Shown: positions 47,201 to 56,670, counted from the first letter of the stretch. The stretch: DNA of 64,000 bases from Pseudomonas mosselii (GCF_005796105.1 NZ_VAUO01000006.1:62001-126000); one strand, 5' to 3'. The notes: generated by a model from the sequence alone, not told the origin. A program made the numbers and translations.

Positions 47201-47523
47201 TATTTCTGATCAGCCTCAAGGCTGGCGGCACCGGCCTGAACCTCACCGCCGCCGACACCGTGATCCACTATGATCCGTGGTGGAACCCGGCCAGCGAAAA
47301 CCAGGCGACCGACCGCGCCTATCGCATCGGCCAGAACAAGCCGGTATTCGTCTTCAAACTGATTACCCGGGGCACGGTAGAAGAGAAAATCCAGCAGCTA
47401 CAACAGGAAAAGGCAGCCCTGGCGGCCGGCCTGCTCGATGGCGGCCAGGCCGGGCAATGGCGCTTGGGCGATGAGGAAATCGAGGCATTGTTCGCCCCGC
47501 TGCCGGGCAAGCGGGCGCGCTGA
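44215..47523 (+). CDS. SWIM zinc-finger SNF2-family helicase
   Basis: An 1102-residue protein. A SWIM zinc finger lies near residues 78-100 (GRCSCPVGYNCKHCAAVLY, CxC...CxH). A long middle region of unknown fold follows (about 150-600), then a SNF2 motor with Walker A GDDMGLGKTLQT, DEAQ box LDEAQNIKS, motif III LTGTPMENN, motif V-VI LNLTAADTVIHYDPWWNPA and DRAYRIGQ. It probably remodels nucleoprotein or removes proteins from DNA. The GTG start at 44215 follows one base after the CsiV-like gene, so the two are likely co-expressed. No confirmed role in bacteria. Confidence 0.9.
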   Translation: MSQAEVHKLLGEHPGWTRSFAGPALQRGERYAQQDRVELNACGVTHIEAHCRGSEGQHYQQHIELRIQGRHCQVNGRCSCPVGYNCKHCAAVLYCLSAGATPEASQGDALPADLQRWLNGLEQPAAPPSGREEKRGRMVCYQLCFTDDGYALRVRKGTQQEDRIRYSRVQSLYELLYEPPRFVQEEDTRILRLLSALNLPSGAERGYPLKGQEGGELLQRALDTGRLFFDEDLPLIRQGALRAADFRWVRLDNGSYRGLWYSAKEPLPCVLALLPLYYFDVLTNEVGKVGHDLDPHIAQQLTLAPVVPEHLIVPLSHKLNALNHHLPTPTTLDEQFIDGVLPVAHLTLGSVEFSAYMPKTGRMQRQMQHRAALAFDYDGLRASSNDDKPLTRLAGSTSQRIRRQPQAEQALRKVLREHGFKPATRQSKALPDSAGEMHQLPDDEAWLRFAREGLPALREAGWVVEVHRDFAFNLHEVDDWYANITEAPSHEWFDLELGIVVEGQRHSLLPIVLQLLRTSPELLRPSELARRSDDEHLLLDLNRTRHEAPALRVALPYGRIKAVMGTLGELYLHEDAVGPSLRLERADAARLNEIDGLPLLWEGGAHVRDLGRRLRDARDIQVTPPKGLNATLRPYQQQGLNWLQALREMGTGGILGDDMGLGKTLQTLAHLLLEKEAGRLTHPALAVMPTSLVPNWLDEAQRFAPDLRVLALHGPGRSKHFARLAEYDLVLTTYALAPRDLDHLKAQPWHLLVLDEAQNIKSATSKAATALRALEAHQRLCLTGTPMENNLGELWSIFHFLMPGWLGDSKRFSQDYRTPIERHGDSERLQHLASRIRPFLLRRTKEQVATELPAKTEMIHWVELSDAQRDTYEAVRVAMDKKVRDEIARNGASRSQIVILDALLKLRQVCCDLRLVKGEETKGNFADKGKLASLLEMLDELLSERRKVLLFSQFTSMLALIEAELIKRGIRYSLLTGDTRDRRAPVQHFQHGDSQVFLISLKAGGTGLNLTAADTVIHYDPWWNPASENQATDRAYRIGQNKPVFVFKLITRGTVEEKIQQLQQEKAALAAGLLDGGQAGQWRLGDEEIEALFAPLPGKRAR

Positions 47524-47556
47524 GGTCGACGTACGCCCAAGCGCGCCATGCCGACT

Positions 47557-49197
47557 TCAGGTACGGAACACGCTCAGCCTGCCTTTCAACGCGCGGGCCG
47601 TGGTCCCCAGTGCCGTGGCCGAGGTGTGGATCTGCGCAATGCCTTGGTGGGTGTGCTCGAAGGTTTCGTGCATACCCCCAAGGCGTCCGGAAATATCCGT
47701 CACCGCATGCTGGATCTCTTCACTGCTGGCCAACGCACGGTCCATGGTCGCGCTGAGCTGCCCCATCTGCACGACCAAGGTATTGATCACGCCCAAGGTA
47801 CCATCGGAGTCTTGCGCAAGCTTGCGTGACTGCTCAGCGCTGCCCCCCATGCGCTGGGCAATCTGACCGATGCCTTCGGTCACGCCATGCAGCACCTGAT
47901 TGGCCTCGGCCAACACCCCCTGGGTCTGCGCCGCCAACTGGCGCACTTCATCAGCCACGACCGCAAAGCCGCGCCCTGCCTCACCGGCGCGCGCCGCCTC
48001 GATGGCCGCGTTGAGTGCCAGCAGGTTGGTCTGGTCGGAAATCCCCGCGACCATCTTCATGACCTGGCCAATCTGCTCTGCCTCGCCACTCAATCGCCCC
48101 AGATCACGTGCCAGCTCGATACTCACCGAAGTGCTGGCATGCACATCGCTGATCAGGCTGCGCAACTGATCGTGGGTCCGGCTGAGCGCGCCAACGGCGC
48201 ACTGCAAGTCACCACGTACCTCGCCCGCCAACCCGGAGGCTTGTTCCGCAGACAAGCGGATGGTCTGGCCATGTTGATTGATATCCGCCAACTGCCCGCC
48301 TGCCCGCTCAATGCGCTGGGTAGTGTCGTCGGCCAGTTGCAGGAACGTGTCGGCCAACTGCTGGTTGCTGTCGGCCATGCCGGAGGCGTTGCCAAGGGTC
48401 TGGCGCAGGTCCTGAAGCAGGCTGGCAAGGTGTCGCCCCATTTGCCCCATCTCATCCTCGGTGACCACAGTCACGGTGGTGGACAGGTCGCGCTGCTCGG
48501 AAATACGGCTCAGCTGCCCGGTGAGGTGATGAATGCCGAACACCAACATGCGGGCAGCCAGCCACGACAACAGCAAGCCCACGGCGAATGTAGCCGCCCC
48601 GATCAGCAGCAAGCTTTTCAGGCTGGCGCTGATGGCCTGCTCCAGTGATTCGAGGGTGACATCCACACCCACGACGTAACGCTGACCATCGGCACCGCGC
48701 AGCGGCACGAAGATCGAGCGAAAGGTGCCATAACTGTCGGTGTATTCGTCGAACTGCACCTGCGCGCTGCGGGCGGCTTCGAGCACGGCAGGGCTTGCGT
48801 CGGCATAATGCTCCAGGTGCTTGGAGTAGTTGCCTGAGGCGATGTCCTGGGCACTGGCACCATCAGCCAGGTAGCTGACCTGCCCATTACCATCGACCTG
48901 CATGACATACGCGTACTTGAGCTGAACGTCCCGCGCGTATTCGCCCAAGTTACGCAACTGCGCCTGGTACTCGCCGTCCTTCAGGCCGTCGGCGCGGGGC
49001 GCGCGCGCCAGGTAATCCTCCCCGAGCAAACGCGGTATCGCATAAGCGGCAGTGCTCAGGCGATTGTCGATCTGCTGGCGGATATCCTGTGCCTTGGCGT
49101 ACTGAGCGTACGCGATGAACGACCCGATGCTGATCAGGTTGACCACGGTCAGGGCGAGCAGCAACTTGCTTTGCAAACGAAAACTGGAGAAGAACAT
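47557..49197 (-). CDS. Membrane methyl-accepting chemotaxis protein
   Basis: A 546-residue chemoreceptor. The first membrane helix is about 10-32, the second about 192-215, enclosing a periplasmic sensor of about 160 residues with the single-Cache-like segment [24 protein letters not shown] domain follows, then the signalling hairpin with [20 protein letters not shown]. The ligand is unknown. I prefer ATG 49197 ([11 protein letters not shown]), which leaves a short cytoplasmic start before the first helix; 49230 is an alternative. No chemotaxis partners are adjacent. Confidence 0.9.
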   Translation of the reverse strand: MFFSSFRLQSKLLLALTVVNLISIGSFIAYAQYAKAQDIRQQIDNRLSTAAYAIPRLLGEDYLARAPRADGLKDGEYQAQLRNLGEYARDVQLKYAYVMQVDGNGQVSYLADGASAQDIASGNYSKHLEHYADASPAVLEAARSAQVQFDEYTDSYGTFRSIFVPLRGADGQRYVVGVDVTLESLEQAISASLKSLLLIGAATFAVGLLLSWLAARMLVFGIHHLTGQLSRISEQRDLSTTVTVVTEDEMGQMGRHLASLLQDLRQTLGNASGMADSNQQLADTFLQLADDTTQRIERAGGQLADINQHGQTIRLSAEQASGLAGEVRGDLQCAVGALSRTHDQLRSLISDVHASTSVSIELARDLGRLSGEAEQIGQVMKMVAGISDQTNLLALNAAIEAARAGEAGRGFAVVADEVRQLAAQTQGVLAEANQVLHGVTEGIGQIAQRMGGSAEQSRKLAQDSDGTLGVINTLVVQMGQLSATMDRALASSEEIQHAVTDISGRLGGMHETFEHTHQGIAQIHTSATALGTTARALKGRLSVFRT

Positions 49198-49363
49198 GGG
49201 GCAGCAGTCCATTAGTGCCTGGCGGTCCAAGCTGAGGGGTTCCTAAGTTATCGAACGCGTCAGCAAAAACGTTAATGGCCTTTTAGTAGCAACTGCGATT
49301 ACCCCACTGCTCACACGCCGGCAACTGCGCGACCGGCTGGCCGCCTCAAATTGCCGCAAGCCC

Positions 49364-50374
49364 TCAATCGACCAACTGCGCGTCCTTTAGCGCACCCAGC
49401 GCGGCCAGCCAACGCGGCTGCTGGCGGTAGTCTGTGCGCGCGAAGCCTTGCCCGCGCATCCGTGCGATGCGCGGCGAAGGCTTGACCCGCATGCGCTGCG
49501 CTGCGCTCAGGGCCAGTTCCGCCGCAGCCCGGTCGTTGCACACCAGGCCCATGTCACAACCGGCGCTAAGCGCCGCTTCGATGCGGCTGGCGGCATCGCC
49601 GACCACGTGCGCCCCGGCCATCGACAGGTCGTCACTGAAGATCACGCCATCAAAGCCCAGCTCGCCACGCAGGATCTCCTGCAACCAGCGACGCGAGAAG
49701 CCGGCAGGCTGGTTGTCGATCTGCGGATAGATGACATGCGCCGGCATTACTGCCGCCAGTTGACCGCTCAAGCGGGTGAACGGCACAAGGTCCGCCGCGC
49801 GCAGTTGCTCCAGGCTGCGCTCGTCCACCGGTATGGCGACATGCGAGTCGGCTTCGGCCCAGCCGTGCCCTGGGAAGTGCTTGCCGCAAGCCGCCATGCC
49901 GGCCGCATTCATGCCGCAGATGAACGCACCGGCCAGTTGCGTGGCGCGCTCAGGATGGCCTTCGAAGGCGCGGCTGCCGACCACGGCACTGCGCTGATGA
50001 TCCAGGTCGAGTACGGGCGCGAAACTCAAGTCCAGGCCAACCGCGAGCACTTCGGTAGCCATCAGCCAACCGCACTGCTCGGCCAGGTATTCGGCATTCG
50101 GATTGTCGGCAATCGCGCGCATGGCCGGCAGGCGCACAAAACCCTGGCGCAAGCGCTGGACGCGCCCCCCTTCCTGGTCCACGGCCAGGATCAGGTCCGG
50201 GCGAATGGCACGGATCGCGGTGCACAGCTCGCGTACCTGGCGCGGGCTGTCGATGTTACGGGCGAAGATGATCAGGCCAGCCACTTCGGGCTGGCGCAGC
50301 AGATGGCGGTCCTCGGCAGTCAGCCATTGGCCGGCGATATCCACCATCAGGGAGCCTTGCAGGCTGGCGGTCAT
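49364..50374 (-). CDS. nagZ: Beta-N-acetylhexosaminidase NagZ
   Basis: A 336-residue family 3 glycosidase of the cytoplasm that removes GlcNAc from anhydromuropeptides in cell-wall recycling. Motifs: DQEGGRVQRLR near 60, GKHFPGHG near 164 with the catalytic His in the mobile loop, and nucleophile Asp in FSDDLSM. The ATG at 50374 begins MTASLQGSLMVDIAG as in the family and the frame upstream is not coding. In Pseudomonas its product signals AmpR, so it affects beta-lactamase induction. Confidence 0.95.
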   Translation of the reverse strand: MTASLQGSLMVDIAGQWLTAEDRHLLRQPEVAGLIIFARNIDSPRQVRELCTAIRAIRPDLILAVDQEGGRVQRLRQGFVRLPAMRAIADNPNAEYLAEQCGWLMATEVLAVGLDLSFAPVLDLDHQRSAVVGSRAFEGHPERATQLAGAFICGMNAAGMAACGKHFPGHGWAEADSHVAIPVDERSLEQLRAADLVPFTRLSGQLAAVMPAHVIYPQIDNQPAGFSRRWLQEILRGELGFDGVIFSDDLSMAGAHVVGDAASRIEAALSAGCDMGLVCNDRAAAELALSAAQRMRVKPSPRIARMRGQGFARTDYRQQPRWLAALGALKDAQLVD

Positions 50375-50622
50375 AGTGAATCCTTCATTGAATGTGCGAG
50401 AAAGCCCAGCGCGGGCAGGCAGCGTAGTCACCCCGTACCGGGCAATGCGCAGGTACGCGACCAAGCAGCCACCGCAGGTCGTCGTTGCGTACGGCGGACG
50501 CCGGCACGCACCTCATCCCTGGGTTAAGCCCAGAGAGGCATTGAGCGACGAAGGGGGCGTGCAGGCAATCGAGGTCGGGCATGAGCGCTACTTTAGCGGA
50601 TGCGCCCCACCCCGGACAGTGC

Positions 50623-51327
50623 TCAGGCCTTGGCGGTCGCGCTGCTCTTGCTGCGCGGACGCAACTGCGCGGCAGCCATGGCGACGTCGGTGACGCCACT
50701 GTCGGCGCGCATGCCAGCGGCCAGGAACGGCACCATAAGACGCATCACCTGCTCGATGGACGTGTTGATGCCAAAGTCGGTTTCAGCGATGGCGCGCAGG
50801 GCCTTGATGCCCGACATGCTAAAGGCGGCGGCACCCAGCATGAAGTGCACGCGCCAGAACAGCTCCAGCGGCGGAATGCGTGGAGCGGCCTCGTTGACCA
50901 GCATCATGTAGCGGCGGAACACCTTGCCGTACATATCTTCGAGGTAGCGGCGCAGGTGGCCTTGGCTCTGGCTGAAGGCCAGGCCCAACAGGCGCATGAA
51001 GATCGACAGGTCGTTGTTGCTGCGCGGCTGCACCGCCAGCGCCTGTTCGACCAGCATTTCCAGCAGTTCTTCAAGTGAAGCTTTCTGCTCGGGGCGCCCC
51101 TGGCGGCGCTCCAACTCGCGTTCGAGGCTGGCGCAGAATGGGCCCAGGAAGCGTGAGAACACCGCCTGGATCAGGGCCTTTTTCGAACCGAAGTGATAGT
51201 TCACCGCCGCCAGGTTGACCCCGGCCTTGCTGGTGATCAGCCGCAACGAGGTTTCCGCGAATCCGCGTTCCGCGAACAGCTGCTCCGCCGCATCGAGGAT
51301 GCGTTCAACGGTTTCCGATTGGGCCAT
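50623..51327 (-). CDS. psrA: TetR-family fatty-acid-responsive regulator PsrA
   Basis: A 234-residue TetR-type repressor with DNA-binding helices about 5-50 (ERILDAAEQLFAERGFAETS, then GVNLAAVNYHFGSKKAL). The C-terminal ligand domain ends with an Arg/Ser/Ala-rich tail. PsrA represses itself and beta-oxidation genes, releases DNA on binding long-chain acyl ligands, and activates rpoS in P. aeruginosa and P. putida. Its identity is supported by position next to lexA and by two PsrA-type boxes directly upstream. ATG 51327 (MAQSETVERI) is used; the frame extends across the boxes. Confidence 0.9.
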   Translation of the reverse strand: MAQSETVERILDAAEQLFAERGFAETSLRLITSKAGVNLAAVNYHFGSKKALIQAVFSRFLGPFCASLERELERRQGRPEQKASLEELLEMLVEQALAVQPRSNNDLSIFMRLLGLAFSQSQGHLRRYLEDMYGKVFRRYMMLVNEAAPRIPPLELFWRVHFMLGAAAFSMSGIKALRAIAETDFGINTSIEQVMRLMVPFLAAGMRADSGVTDVAMAAAQLRPRSKSSATAKA

Positions 51328-51342
51328 GACTACTCCGCCTGA

Positions 51343-51369
51343 CAAACAGTTGTTTGAAACATACGTTTC
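51343..51369 (-). promoter_or_regulatory. Tandem PsrA boxes upstream of psrA
   Basis: CAAACAGTTGTTTG (51343-51356) and GAAACATACGTTTC (51356-51369) both fit the published PsrA consensus of (G/C)AAAC, 2-4 bases, GTTT(G/C). They abut, sharing one base, and lie 16 bases before the start codon, where a bound repressor would block transcription: autoregulation. Confidence 0.8.
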
Positions 51370-51546
51370 AGCCCTGCGTCTGTCAAGGCTCCATGACCGG
51401 GCGGTCGACATTTAAAAGCCGCACGCGACAAGCTGCAAGCGGCAAGATGTGCGTCACTGCGAACCTCCACCGCGCTGCGTTTGCCCTCCCGATTTCGGGG
51501 GGCCGGACGCTTTTCTTGACGCATGTCGCTTGCAGCTTGTCAGCCA

Positions 51547-51562
51547 CTGTATATAATCCCAG
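51547..51562 (+). promoter_or_regulatory. LexA box 1
   Basis: CTGTATATAATCCCAG fits CTG-N10-CAG, the gammaproteobacterial LexA site. It lies 31 bases before the lexA start and contains TATAAT, so LexA bound here would cover the -10 box. Confidence 0.85.
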
Positions 51563-51565
51563 TCA

Positions 51566-51581
51566 CTGTATAAAAAGACAG
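51566..51581 (+). promoter_or_regulatory. LexA box 2
   Basis: CTGTATAAAAAGACAG fits CTG-N10-CAG and is offset from the first box by 19 bases. Twin sites in front of lexA are the usual arrangement for self-repression. Confidence 0.85.
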
Positions 51582-51592
51582 AGCCCTCGCCC

Positions 51593-52201
51593 ATGCTGAA
51601 ACTGACGCCACGCCAAGCCGAGATTCTGGCTTTCATCAAACGCTGCCTCGAAGAGAACGGTTTCCCGCCGACCCGCGCCGAAATCGCACAGGAACTGGGC
51701 TTCAAGTCGCCCAACGCAGCTGAAGAACATCTCAAGGCCCTGGCTCGCAAGGGCGCTATCGAGATGACCCCCGGCGCCTCGCGCGGCATCCGTATCCCGG
51801 GCCTTGAAGCCAAGGCCGACGACAGCGGCCTGCCGATCATCGGCCGGGTCGCAGCCGGTGCACCAATCCTCGCCGAACAGCACATTGAGGAATCCTGCAA
51901 CATCAACCCCGCCTTCTTCCATCCGCGCGCCGACTACTTGCTGCGCGTGCACGGCATGAGCATGAAGGACATCGGCATCTTCGACGGCGACCTGCTCGCC
52001 GTGCACACCACCCGCGAAGCCCGCAATGGCCAAGTGGTGGTTGCCCGCATCGGCGATGAAGTGACCGTCAAGCGCTTCAAGCGCGAAGGCAACAAGGTCT
52101 GGCTGATCGCCGAAAACCCAGAATTCGCCCCCATCGAAGTCGACCTGAAGGAACAGGAACTGGTGATCGAGGGCTTGAGCGTCGGCGTTCTTCGCCGCTG
52201 A
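51593..52201 (+). CDS. lexA: SOS repressor LexA
   Basis: A 202-residue SOS repressor. The winged helix (about 1-65) is followed by a self-cleavage domain with the Ala88-Gly89 scissile bond in VAAGAP, catalytic S123 in HGMSMKD and K160 in EVTVKRFK. RecA filaments trigger cleavage. It is preceded by twin LexA boxes and followed by sulA after 13 bases, so both are SOS-controlled. Confidence 0.97.
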   Translation: MLKLTPRQAEILAFIKRCLEENGFPPTRAEIAQELGFKSPNAAEEHLKALARKGAIEMTPGASRGIRIPGLEAKADDSGLPIIGRVAAGAPILAEQHIEESCNINPAFFHPRADYLLRVHGMSMKDIGIFDGDLLAVHTTREARNGQVVVARIGDEVTVKRFKREGNKVWLIAENPEFAPIEVDLKEQELVIEGLSVGVLRR

Positions 52202-52214
52202 ATCAGGAGGCGCC

Positions 52215-52691
52215 ATGCAGCCGTTCATCCATGCTCCCCAGCAAACCCAGCTTCCGCTGTTCGAGGCCTTCCTCGCCCAGCCGGTGCTGCCTGGCCTCAA
52301 GGCCAAGGAAGCTACCCGCAAGAACACCCAGCCCGAACTGTTCAGCGAGCTTTCCCTACGGGGTGCCCCAGGGCATTGCCAGAGCTTGCTGGCGCCGATT
52401 CTGCGCGAACTGAGCGAGGAAGACGACAACCGTTGGCTGACGCTCATTGCCCCACCGGGCAGCCTTACGCAAGCCTGGCTGCGTGAGGCCGGCCTGAACC
52501 GTGAGCGTATCCTGCTGCTGCACCCTGGAGTCAACCAGAGTGCACTGCAACTGGCCTGTGAGGCACTTCGCCTGGGCCGCAGCCATACCGTGGTCAGTTG
52601 GCTGGGCAGCGTCAATCAAAGTACACGCCAGCAACTACAACGTGCGGCTGCCACCGGAAACGCACAAAGCCTGAACATCCGCCTCGGCTGA
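52215..52691 (+). CDS. sulA: SOS cell-division inhibitor SulA
   Basis: A 158-residue protein. The central part, DDNRWLTLIAPPGSLTQAWL and later SWLGSVNQSTRQQLQRAA, matches the SulA/RecA-like fold that binds FtsZ and blocks division during DNA damage. AGGAGG lies six bases before the ATG. It has no promoter of its own in the 13-base gap, so it depends on the lexA promoter. A 14-pair stem-loop overlaps its stop codon. Confidence 0.92.
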   Translation: MQPFIHAPQQTQLPLFEAFLAQPVLPGLKAKEATRKNTQPELFSELSLRGAPGHCQSLLAPILRELSEEDDNRWLTLIAPPGSLTQAWLREAGLNRERILLLHPGVNQSALQLACEALRLGRSHTVVSWLGSVNQSTRQQLQRAAATGNAQSLNIRLG

Positions 52692-52703
52692 TGTTCAGGC
52701 TTT
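52666..52703 (+). terminator. Stem-loop overlapping the sulA stop
   Basis: AAAGCCTGAACATC (52666-52679) and GATGTTCAGGCTTT (52690-52703) form a perfect 14-pair stem with a 10-base loop. The left arm lies in the last sulA codons and the stop TGA (52689-52691) is at the loop edge. The arm itself ends in TTT; this is the likely lexA-sulA terminator. Confidence 0.75.
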
Positions 52704-52738
52704 GCCTGTCAAACCGCCTGATGCCCCTGGGCCGGCGC

Positions 52739-52972
52739 TTAGTGAAGGACTCGCGGCCCTTCTTCACGCTCGAAATCACCCTCGACCAGCTTACCTGCCA
52801 TCTGCACGCCCACGCTGAGCATTGCCTTGGCCACTTCAACGTGCTGCCCTTGCAGGAACGCCTTGGCGTCCTCGGAGAAATCCAGGGTCACCAGTGACCC
52901 TTCATCCTCGGCACGGCGCAGCTCTATTCGGCCATCCGGCAACTCGACAATTTCTAGAAAGGACGTTGACAT
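52739..52972 (-). CDS. Conserved small hypothetical protein (77 aa)
   Basis: A 77-residue acidic protein starting MSTSFLEIVELPDGRIELRR, then LVTLDFSEDAKAFLQGQHVE and a C-terminal helix. It reads as a small alpha/beta protein without membrane parts. I take ATG 52972 because the six codons upstream are atypical. It is conserved at this place between sulA and topA in Pseudomonas (general knowledge). Function unknown. Confidence 0.75.
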   Translation of the reverse strand: MSTSFLEIVELPDGRIELRRAEDEGSLVTLDFSEDAKAFLQGQHVEVAKAMLSVGVQMAGKLVEGDFEREEGPRVLH

Positions 52973-53023
52973 ATAGGGCCTGCTTTTCACGAAAGGCCAC
53001 TAGTGTACCAGCCATGAATGCTG

Positions 53024-53545
53024 TCAGCACTCACTCAACGCGTCACGGAATCGTCTCACCAAACCTTTCAGATTGTTCCGCCATTGCTCGAGCGATTCGC
53101 GTGACAGCTCTAGCGGCTCGACTTCATCAAGATTGACCGCCTGAATCAGTGGCTGGGTGACATCGGTCTTGGCCACTTTGCGGGCGACCGGTGGCAGGAA
53201 TAAATCGTTATAAGCCTTGAGCAACTGCGCAAGCCAGGTTTCCGGCTGACGCGCAAGCTCGAGCATCTCGGCCATTTCCGGGATGGCAACGCTTTTGAGC
53301 ACCTCATCGTTGAGCAGCAGTTCCGCGCGTGGCGCCGAGGCTTGCGGCAGGCGATAGAAGCCCCCGATCTCGTGGCACAGCCCCAGCAGTGCACCGTACA
53401 AGTGGAACAACGCCGACTCGCGCTCAGCCTGGATCAGGCCCTGTGCATTCATGGCGCCACTGGTGCCTGCCTTGGCCATGGACTCCAACGCAAGGCCTGC
53501 GAAGAACAGTTTCTGGTTGGTGCGGGTATACAGTTCCTGGGCCAT
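53024..53545 (-). CDS. DUF6586-like conserved protein (173 aa)
   Basis: An all-helical 173-residue soluble protein beginning MAQELYTRTNQKLFFAGLAL, with a C-terminal stretch LEQWRNNLKGLVRRFRDALS. It resembles the family I know as DUF6586, found next to topA in Pseudomonas. No catalytic motif is visible. It is followed on its strand by the 77-residue gene after 51 bases and may be co-transcribed with it. Confidence 0.7.
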   Translation of the reverse strand: MAQELYTRTNQKLFFAGLALESMAKAGTSGAMNAQGLIQAERESALFHLYGALLGLCHEIGGFYRLPQASAPRAELLLNDEVLKSVAIPEMAEMLELARQPETWLAQLLKAYNDLFLPPVARKVAKTDVTQPLIQAVNLDEVEPLELSRESLEQWRNNLKGLVRRFRDALSEC

Positions 53546-53597
53546 GTCGAATGCCCTCCATTAGGCTACGAAGCGGATGGCTGCATCATAAATGATT

Positions 53598-53653
53598 GGG
53601 GCCGCTTTGCACCCGTTCGCGAACACGTCAGCGAACGGGCGCGCAGCGGCCCC
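53598..53653. repeat. Inverted repeat between topA and the DUF6586-like gene
   Basis: Bases 53598-53620 and 53631-53653 are 23-base inverted arms with three mismatches, beginning GGGGCCGCT and ending AGCGGCCCC. The ends resemble the repeat family at 10932. It lies downstream of topA and upstream of the DUF6586-like gene and may act as terminator. Confidence 0.65.
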
Positions 53654-53672
53654 GCACGATAGCGCCAATCAA

Positions 53673-56282
53673 TCAGCGCTTGTCTTCAACCTTCCACTTA
53701 CCACCGTCGTAGAACGCCTTCCAGCCCGTCGGCTTACCATCGACCTCAGACTGCACGTACTGCTCCTTGGTTTTGCGGCTATAGCGGATCACCGCTGGAC
53801 GGCCCTCCGGGTCCTTCGGCGGCGCATCGCACAGGAAGTGGTACTTCGGATCGATCTCGTGCTTGTGCGGCAGAATTTCCAGCACCAGCGGTGCACGGGT
53901 CTCACGGTTTTTCGGGAACTGGCTGGCAGCCAGGAACAGCCCCGAGGCACCGTCACGCAGCACGTAGGTGTCATCGACCTTTTCGCACTTAAGCTCGGGC
54001 ATGTCCACCTTGTCCATTTTCGGAGGAGCAGCTTCACCACTCTTGAGCAGCTTGCGGGTGTTCTTGCACGCAGGGTTGGTGCACCCGAAGAACTTACCGA
54101 AACGCCCTGTCTTGAGCTGCATCTCGCTACCGCACTTGTCGCACTCAAGGCTCGGCCCTTCGTAGCCTTTGATGCGGTAGCTGCCCTCTTCGATCTCGTA
54201 GCCGGCGCAATCTGGGTTGTTACCACAGATGTGCAGCTTGTGCTTCTCGTCCAGCAGGTAAGCGTCCATCGCAGTTGCGCAGATCGGGCAACGGTGTTTG
54301 CCGCGCAGCACCAGCGACTCGGATTCGCCCTCGTCGTCCGCAGCGATCTCATCGCCCGGCACCAGGTTCACGGTCGCTTTGCAGCGCTCTTTCGGTGGCA
54401 GGCTGTAGCCCGAGCAACCCAGGAACACACCGGTGGAGGCGGTGCGTATCATCATCGGACGACCACACTCCTTGCACGCGATGTTGGTCAGGGTCGGCTG
54501 GTTGGCGCGCATGCCGTTTTCGGCGGATTCGGCCGTCAGCAGTTTTTTGCTGAAGTCGCCGTAGAACTCGTCGAGCACGTTCTTCCAGTCACGCTCGCCC
54601 TGGGCAACGTCGTCGAGGTTCTCCTCCATGCCGGCGGTGAAGCCATAGTCCATGAGGTTGGCGAAGCTCTCCGACAGGCGCTCGGTGACGATGTCGCCCA
54701 TTTTCTCGGAGTAGAATCTGCGGTTGTGCAGGGTGACGTAGCCGCGATCCTGGATAGTGGAAATAATCGCCGCATAGGTGGACGGACGGCCAATGCCACG
54801 CTTTTCCATCTCCTTGACCAGGCTCGCCTCGGTGAAACGTGCCGGCGGCTTGGTGAAGTGCTGGCTCGGATCGAGCTGGATCAGCTTGAGCACCTCGCCC
54901 TGGGCCATGTCCGGGAGCACGTCGTCCTCGCCCGGCTTGCTCTGCTGCGCCAGGACGCGGGTGTAACCGTCGAACTTGAGGATGCGGCCCTTGGCGCGCA
55001 GCTCGTAGTTACCGGCCACCACGGTAACGCTGGTGGACAGGTACTGTGCTGGCGGCATCTGGCAGGCCAGGAACTGGCGCCAGATCAGCTCGTACAGGCG
55101 CTCGGCATCACGTTCCATGCCGCTGAGCTTGGTCGGGTGCGTGTTGACGTCGGAGGGACGAATCGCCTCGTGCGCCTCCTGGGCCCCCTCTTTGCTGCCG
55201 TACACGATGGGCGCCGCAGGCAAGTACTGCTTGCCGAACTCCTTCTCGATGTAGCTGCGCGCCATTTCCACGGCATCTTGCGACAGGTTGGTCGAGTCGG
55301 TACGCATGTAGGTGATGTAGCCCGCTTCGTACAAGCGCTGGGCCATCATCATGGTCTTCTTCACACCGAAGCCCAGGCGGTTGCTCGCAGCCTGCTGCAG
55401 CGTCGAGGTGATGAACGGCGCCGACGGCTTGCTGCTGGTCGGCCGGTCCTCACGCTTGCTCACGCTGTAGCTGGACGACTTGAGCTGCTCCAGGGCCGCC
55501 ATGGCCTGGGCCTGATTGAGCGGCTTGAATGCCTCGCCATTCTCGCGCGCCACTTCGAAACGCACCTTGGCGTTCTTGGCGGTGCCCAGATCGGCGTGGA
55601 CTTCCCAGTATTCTTCGGGGTTGAACGCACGGATCTCGCGCTCACGCTCGACCACCAGCTTCACCGCCACCGATTGCACACGGCCCGCCGACAGGCCACG
55701 GGCGATCTTGGCCCACAGCAGCGGCGAAACCATGTAGCCAACCACCCGGTCGAGGAAGCGACGCGCCTGCTGGGCGTTGACTCGGTCGATATCCAGCTCA
55801 CCAGGCTGGGAAAACGCTTCCTGGATGGCTTTTTTGGTGATTTCGTTGAACACAACGCGTTTGTAGCGGCTGTCGTCACCGCCGATGGCTTCGCGCAGGT
55901 GCCAGGCAATGGCTTCCCCTTCGCGGTCCAAGTCGGTTGCGAGATAGATGGTGTCGGCATCCTTGGCCAGGCGGCGCAGCTCGTCGATCACCTTCTCCTT
56001 GCCGGGAAGGATCTCGTACTTGGCTTTCCAGCCTGCCTCAGGGTCGACACCCATACGCGCCACCAGGGTGCGACGGGCCTTTTCCTTGGGCGTCAGGGCC
56101 GGAGCCTCGGCCGCGGTCTTGCCGCGCTTGGCCGCCGGTTCCTTGCCCGCGCTGGCCGAACCGCTGGTGGGAAGGTCTCGGATATGGCCGATACTCGACT
56201 TCACCACGTACTGGCTGCCCAAGTACTTGTTGATGGTCTTGGCCTTGGCCGGGGATTCCACAATGACCAGCGATTTGCCCAT
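53673..56282 (-). CDS. topA: DNA topoisomerase I
   Basis: An 869-residue type IA topoisomerase that relaxes negative supercoils. The TOPRIM domain begins [20 protein letters not shown] with the acidic [12 protein letters not shown] motif. The active Tyr is in [13 protein letters not shown]. Three Cys-rich zinc modules follow from about 600 ([31 protein letters not shown]), and a basic C-terminal region ends WKVEDKR. An 80-residue insert rich in Lys/Ala near 45-70 of the N-terminal part is seen, as in other Pseudomonas. Essential; full length. Confidence 0.97.
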   Translation of the reverse strand: MGKSLVIVESPAKAKTINKYLGSQYVVKSSIGHIRDLPTSGSASAGKEPAAKRGKTAAEAPALTPKEKARRTLVARMGVDPEAGWKAKYEILPGKEKVIDELRRLAKDADTIYLATDLDREGEAIAWHLREAIGGDDSRYKRVVFNEITKKAIQEAFSQPGELDIDRVNAQQARRFLDRVVGYMVSPLLWAKIARGLSAGRVQSVAVKLVVEREREIRAFNPEEYWEVHADLGTAKNAKVRFEVARENGEAFKPLNQAQAMAALEQLKSSSYSVSKREDRPTSSKPSAPFITSTLQQAASNRLGFGVKKTMMMAQRLYEAGYITYMRTDSTNLSQDAVEMARSYIEKEFGKQYLPAAPIVYGSKEGAQEAHEAIRPSDVNTHPTKLSGMERDAERLYELIWRQFLACQMPPAQYLSTSVTVVAGNYELRAKGRILKFDGYTRVLAQQSKPGEDDVLPDMAQGEVLKLIQLDPSQHFTKPPARFTEASLVKEMEKRGIGRPSTYAAIISTIQDRGYVTLHNRRFYSEKMGDIVTERLSESFANLMDYGFTAGMEENLDDVAQGERDWKNVLDEFYGDFSKKLLTAESAENGMRANQPTLTNIACKECGRPMMIRTASTGVFLGCSGYSLPPKERCKATVNLVPGDEIAADDEGESESLVLRGKHRCPICATAMDAYLLDEKHKLHICGNNPDCAGYEIEEGSYRIKGYEGPSLECDKCGSEMQLKTGRFGKFFGCTNPACKNTRKLLKSGEAAPPKMDKVDMPELKCEKVDDTYVLRDGASGLFLAASQFPKNRETRAPLVLEILPHKHEIDPKYHFLCDAPPKDPEGRPAVIRYSRKTKEQYVQSEVDGKPTGWKAFYDGGKWKVEDKR

Positions 56283-56382
56283 GGATCGGAGTATTCCTGA
56301 ATCTGAAGATGAAAAACGCGTCAGGTGCCGGACGCGGCACCGCTATATATAGTGGCAACAGGGTGAGGTCAAGCGCGGTCGC

Positions 56383-56634
56383 TCAGTCGTGCGCCTTGTC
56401 ATGCCGCTCAGACAAGCCTTCCTCGGCCTTGACCAAAGCAAAGCGTGGCACCTGCTCGCCGTCAACCTCGACAGACTCCTGGAACATCGACAACGGCCTC
56501 ACCCAAAAGCTGTAATCACCATACAGGCATTGGTAGAAGACCATCCACTCTTCGCTCTCGGAATGCCGCGCGGCACTGAAGACACGGTACTCAGGCCCTT
56601 TGTAGTGCCGGTATACGCCTGGCTGTATCTGCAT
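56383..56634 (-). CDS. DUF1653 family protein (83 aa)
   Basis: Starts MQIQPGVYRHYKGPEYRVFS, then EEWMVFYQCLYGDYSFWVRP, the full DUF1653 signature (GxYxHYKG.YxV...VxYxxLYG....WVRP). These small beta-rich proteins are widespread and without known role. An AGGGTCAGCGAC spacer precedes the ATG. It lies between topA and fadA. Confidence 0.9.
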   Translation of the reverse strand: MQIQPGVYRHYKGPEYRVFSAARHSESEEWMVFYQCLYGDYSFWVRPLSMFQESVEVDGEQVPRFALVKAEEGLSERHDKAHD

Positions 56635-56670
56635 GTCGCTGACCCTCTTGAAACAAAACCTGTAAAAAAC

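Noticed and set aside
53592..56300. 902-codon plus-strand open frame opposite topA
   Set aside because: Mirrors topA exactly and has no domain or ribosome site; a GC-driven shadow.
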